This document shows positions 60,983 to 64,000 of a stretch of DNA of 64,000 bases, one piece after another; position 1 is the stretch's first letter; the number at the start of each line of letters is the position of its first letter. The stretch spans positions 124,001-188,000 of the forward strand of contig WBMZ01003004.1 of NCBI GenBank assembly GCA_013400975.1, read 5' to 3'. The notes beneath the pieces were generated by a model. It saw nothing but the letters and a program-made list of their open reading frames with translations, was not told the origin of the DNA and ran no database searches. Source of the DNA: Atrichornis clamosus (Eukaryota; Chordata; Aves; Passeriformes; Menuridae). The translations under genes and the position numbers were made by a program.

Positions 60983-63900
60983 GCTACTGGCAGCAGTGGT
61001 AAGTGGAAAAATGAAGAGATAGCTGTGTGTGTAAGTGCATGTGTGTGCACAGATGATTTGCTCTGTGACAGTGACTACAATGGACTTTGCTCAGAATGAG
61101 TGCTCCCTAAAGAGTGGCTTTAGGACGACTCTAAATTTTAATGGAACAGTATGAATAAAAACCCACAAACCACAGGCACTCATTTACATATTTGGCATAT
61201 ACGAGTAAAGGCAGGAACAGCCAGGGTCTGCAGCAGAAATGGGGAGAGGGGAGACAAAGATTTTGTCAGAGGTGCTTAAACTTCCTAAGAATCACAGACA
61301 CAAAAAACCTGTGCTATTTTCCCCTACAGTACCATGCTCTTGTCTCTACAGGCACTGTCTGATCTTGAAATATGTTTAAAATGTCTCATGTGCAGACTCA
61401 GTGAAGAAACGGCTGGTGCAGCCTCAATGGGGGACTGGTCCCTGCTGTACACAATACTGTATTGGCTTGCCACTGAGGGCAGGGAAAATTAATGCCTCAA
61501 CTCACACTCATTAACGTGAAGTTCTGGCTTCTTTAGCTAAAAGCAAAACCCAGATGGACTCACATTCGTCTTTCCTGGGTTTATTTAGAGATTCAGTATA
61601 ATATAACTCTGAAAGCAGTAGTCACACTATTTTCTTTTGCTCTACATAAATAAAACATTCCTATTGAGAAACTTGAAATATGAAGTCGGGTTCTACTAGG
61701 ATCTTGTACATACTTAAATTTAATCACGTAAGGAACCATTTTCCTTAGCAGGGTTGGAAATAAAGAAATATCTGTCTCCCTTTTGCCCCCACCCCTGAAC
61801 TGAGTCTGTTGTGTTTCTAATTCCAACTGGAAGTACAGAAAAGACAAAGCACAGAAATTTACCATAAAAGCCATTTTGCCATAATTCAGGTCTTTTTCTG
61901 ACCAGTGGCATTCACAAGTATTTATTTCAGGACTTTATTCAAACTGCAAACCATAGTGAGAGTCAATTTCTTCCACCACTTAAAACCTAACAATAGTGCT
62001 TTCCTAAAAGTCATGAGGTCATTGTTAAAAATGCGGTTGTTTAAGAGTAATGCACTCTTAAGGTTCTTCTTTTTAGGTTTATAATTTTGCAGTTCTGTTA
62101 GATGACAGGTTTTCAGGCTTTTCTCACCCCATCAAAAGGAACAGAAAGCATTTTTTTAAACGAAAGCTGAGATTTCCACAGACATAGAGCTGGGAGTTTA
62201 AAGAAAACAATCACCAAATATGGCAAGAAACCATGAGCTGGAAATGTTGAAACACTATTCTTATTATCTGCTCTCATCCTGTCTTTCCCAAGAGCCTTCA
62301 CACCAGACAGAGAACAGAGAAAATGCTCTCACCTAAGACAAGATGAATATGCTGGTTACATTTTAAGAAGTGCCAGGCACCCGCAGCTCTGCTATCAGTG
62401 GGAAATGCAGGTGCTCTAAGAATAAGATCCGGTTGTCAGCTTTTTCTGCTGTTGACTTACCTTCTTGTTCACTCTTCAGGCAGAACACAGTACCACTGCT
62501 TTTCTGTGTAATCATAATGGAGACTTGTGGCTGTTCTCTGCCGACTTCCTCTCTGGGCTTAGACAGGGTCATTCAGCCTCTTGGGCAGGACATGAACTGA
62601 GTGCTCTGGGTTTGTGGTCTGAAAGATGGGTCTGACTTAAACATCTCTTTACTTTTCCCAGTTTATTTCCCACAGAAACCAGAGTGTGGGAGGATATGTA
62701 TGACTATGTCTTCCACCAGAACAAAACTGGGGTTAGCCTGGCTGGAGAATTACATTCAGTTTTCTGTGATGACTTTATTGCAGACAGCAGTATGTGTTAT
62801 GAGGTTTGGGCTCAGTGGTGGAGTGGTGGAGAGACTGCAGTTAGTTGTCTGAGAGGGTGTCTGAAGTGTACCCCTCAAAAAGATTTTGTCACTCAGAGCA
62901 GGACTGTGCCATGGTCTCTCTTCTCTGGCTGTGGCAGAGACAATGCCATCACTTCTCTGAATGAGTAGCCTAAAAGCTTTTTTTCACTGCCAAATGCTGA
63001 GTATGGATGCCTGCTAGTGTGTGATGAAAAAAAGTGACTTTGAATCATCTTATAGAAGGCAATGGTACCAGCCTCCACAGATGTATCTCTGGTGGAGTAC
63101 AAAAAGAGTCTCGAAGAAACTTAAAATGGAAAGAGCATAGATTAAGCAATAGGAATCCCAGTGATCCGTGACACCTATGTGCATATTTCCATGTTACGAA
63201 GGGGAATGGAGAGACTATACCTTGTCCTCTGCCAGACCTACCCTGCTAATATGTCCTCAGCATCCCATAACTTGCAAATACCTGTGAACAAGCAAAAGCT
63301 TAAAAGAAACTTGTATTTCTCTCCCTGATGGTCTTGCATTGACTGCAATTAAGGAGGAAGAAGGTAAGGTTTGTGTGAATGCATAACCCTCCCCAGTCCA
63401 GATGAGTTCCTGCTATTTAATTTTTTCCCTGTCACTTCACTCTGCTTGTTAAAGGTGCCAATTGTATAATTTTGCACTACCATGTGAGAACACCGTTCAC
63501 ACCCATGGTAATGATGTTCTGTTCCACTGGGCTGCACAAGTTTTAATTTCAACTTAATACAGTAGCAGGGTTTTATGTCCAACATTCTAAATGCCACAGG
63601 ATGTTGATGAAAAGAAATTACATTGATGAAAAAGTTAGCCAGTGATTAATATGGTGCATAACTCAGAGTGATGTAACAGCCTCAGCTTTCTATCCTACAC
63701 AAAATGATGTCCAACTACTTGTTATTGATCAGATATTGTGTTGCACCAAATGGGATGCCAGCATCAATTCTTTTCATCATATTGAATTTCAGCCAGTATC
63801 ATGGGTATTTGGCACATGTTTTGCTGAAACATTTGTCTGCCATCGCAGAGCTGATGAACAGGTTGGCAGGTTTTGTTTGTGAAAAGGTTGAGAGGGGATG

Positions 63901-64000
63901 GGGAAGAGAAAGAAAAGAAATGTACTAACTCTACTTGTGAATTTGTCCTCATACCTGGCACTGACAGGACAGAATGCCTCCGTGCATGTGCACATTTGTT

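Larger units (their letters stand above)
58301..64000. other. Unique DNA to the window end
   Basis: No recognised gene or repeat family. Holds the longest ATG-initiated frame (listed separately), a hairpin at 60963-60982, and a TG-rich run near 61022-61050. A frame at 62684-62968 follows a TTTATTTCCCACAG acceptor-like string at 62664-62677 but has no donor or recognisable domain. Confidence 0.45.

Noticed and set aside
62684..62968. Frame after an acceptor-like TTTATTTCCCACAG
   Set aside because: No donor, no recognisable domain, and acceptor-like strings are common in AT-rich DNA.
6011..63370. Scattered GGTAAG-type donors (near 6011, 6391, 9086, 26426, 37562, 39755, 59277, 60480, 63366)
   Set aside because: The number is near chance expectation and none pairs with a convincing exon.
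1..64000. tRNA, rRNA, CRISPR array, bacterial operon or phage
   Set aside because: No clover-leaf boxes, conserved rRNA blocks, regularly spaced repeats or dense coding were seen on either strand. The sequence is vertebrate in character.

Overview
The window looks like 64 kb of bird nuclear DNA with no confidently identifiable protein-coding gene. The avian call rests on interspersed repeats I recognise. A young 5'-truncated CR1 LINE tail at about 56255-56550 has the inverted ATTCTATG-type 3' tail. A roughly 0.9 kb endogenous-retrovirus LTR at about 54436-55339 is of a kind dispersed in bird genomes. Older CR1 and MIR-like SINE remnants lie at about 15231-15510, 15830-15955, 22296-22385, 33455-33526 and weakly at 58200-58300. 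Composition is AT-rich, and open frames are short and scattered evenly over six frames, as in intergenic or long intronic vertebrate DNA. There are no operons, tRNA, rRNA, CRISPR arrays or bacterial signals.

Layout. 1-3.5 kb: AT-rich single-copy DNA. 3.5-4.4 kb: a GC-richer patch with a degenerate 25-bp minisatellite (about 18 units) and a duplicated 37-bp module. 4.8 kb: a weak candidate first coding exon (ATG plus a consensus donor). 6.85-7.51 kb: the window's most gene-like object, a 216-codon open frame on the minus strand preceded by a strong polypyrimidine/AG acceptor. 7.5-20.9 kb: mostly unique DNA with old CR1 and MIR remnants, a perfect 29-bp tandem duplication and a weak candidate exon at 12960-13014. 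20.9-31.5 kb: a string of segments whose texture (homeodomain ATTA cores, CCAAT motifs, no repeats) resembles conserved non-coding enhancers. One of these carries a 9-bp inverted ATTAGCAGG repeat beside a G-quadruplex motif. 31.5-54 kb: unique DNA with further enhancer-like segments (44.5-45.5 kb, 52 kb) and small repeats. 54.4-56.6 kb: solo LTR, a 14-bp palindrome, then CR1. 56.6-64 kb: unique DNA and the longest ATG-initiated frame (151 codons), probably chance.

Reading as a whole: a gene-poor, possibly regulatory-rich interval or a large intron. I found no exciting new system that the sequence proves. The items most worth testing are the 216-codon frame at 6857-7504, the minisatellite, and the ATTA inverted repeat plus G-quadruplex cluster near 25.1-25.3 kb. 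All repeat family names come from memory of consensus sequences, and conservation statements are inference because no alignment could be run.
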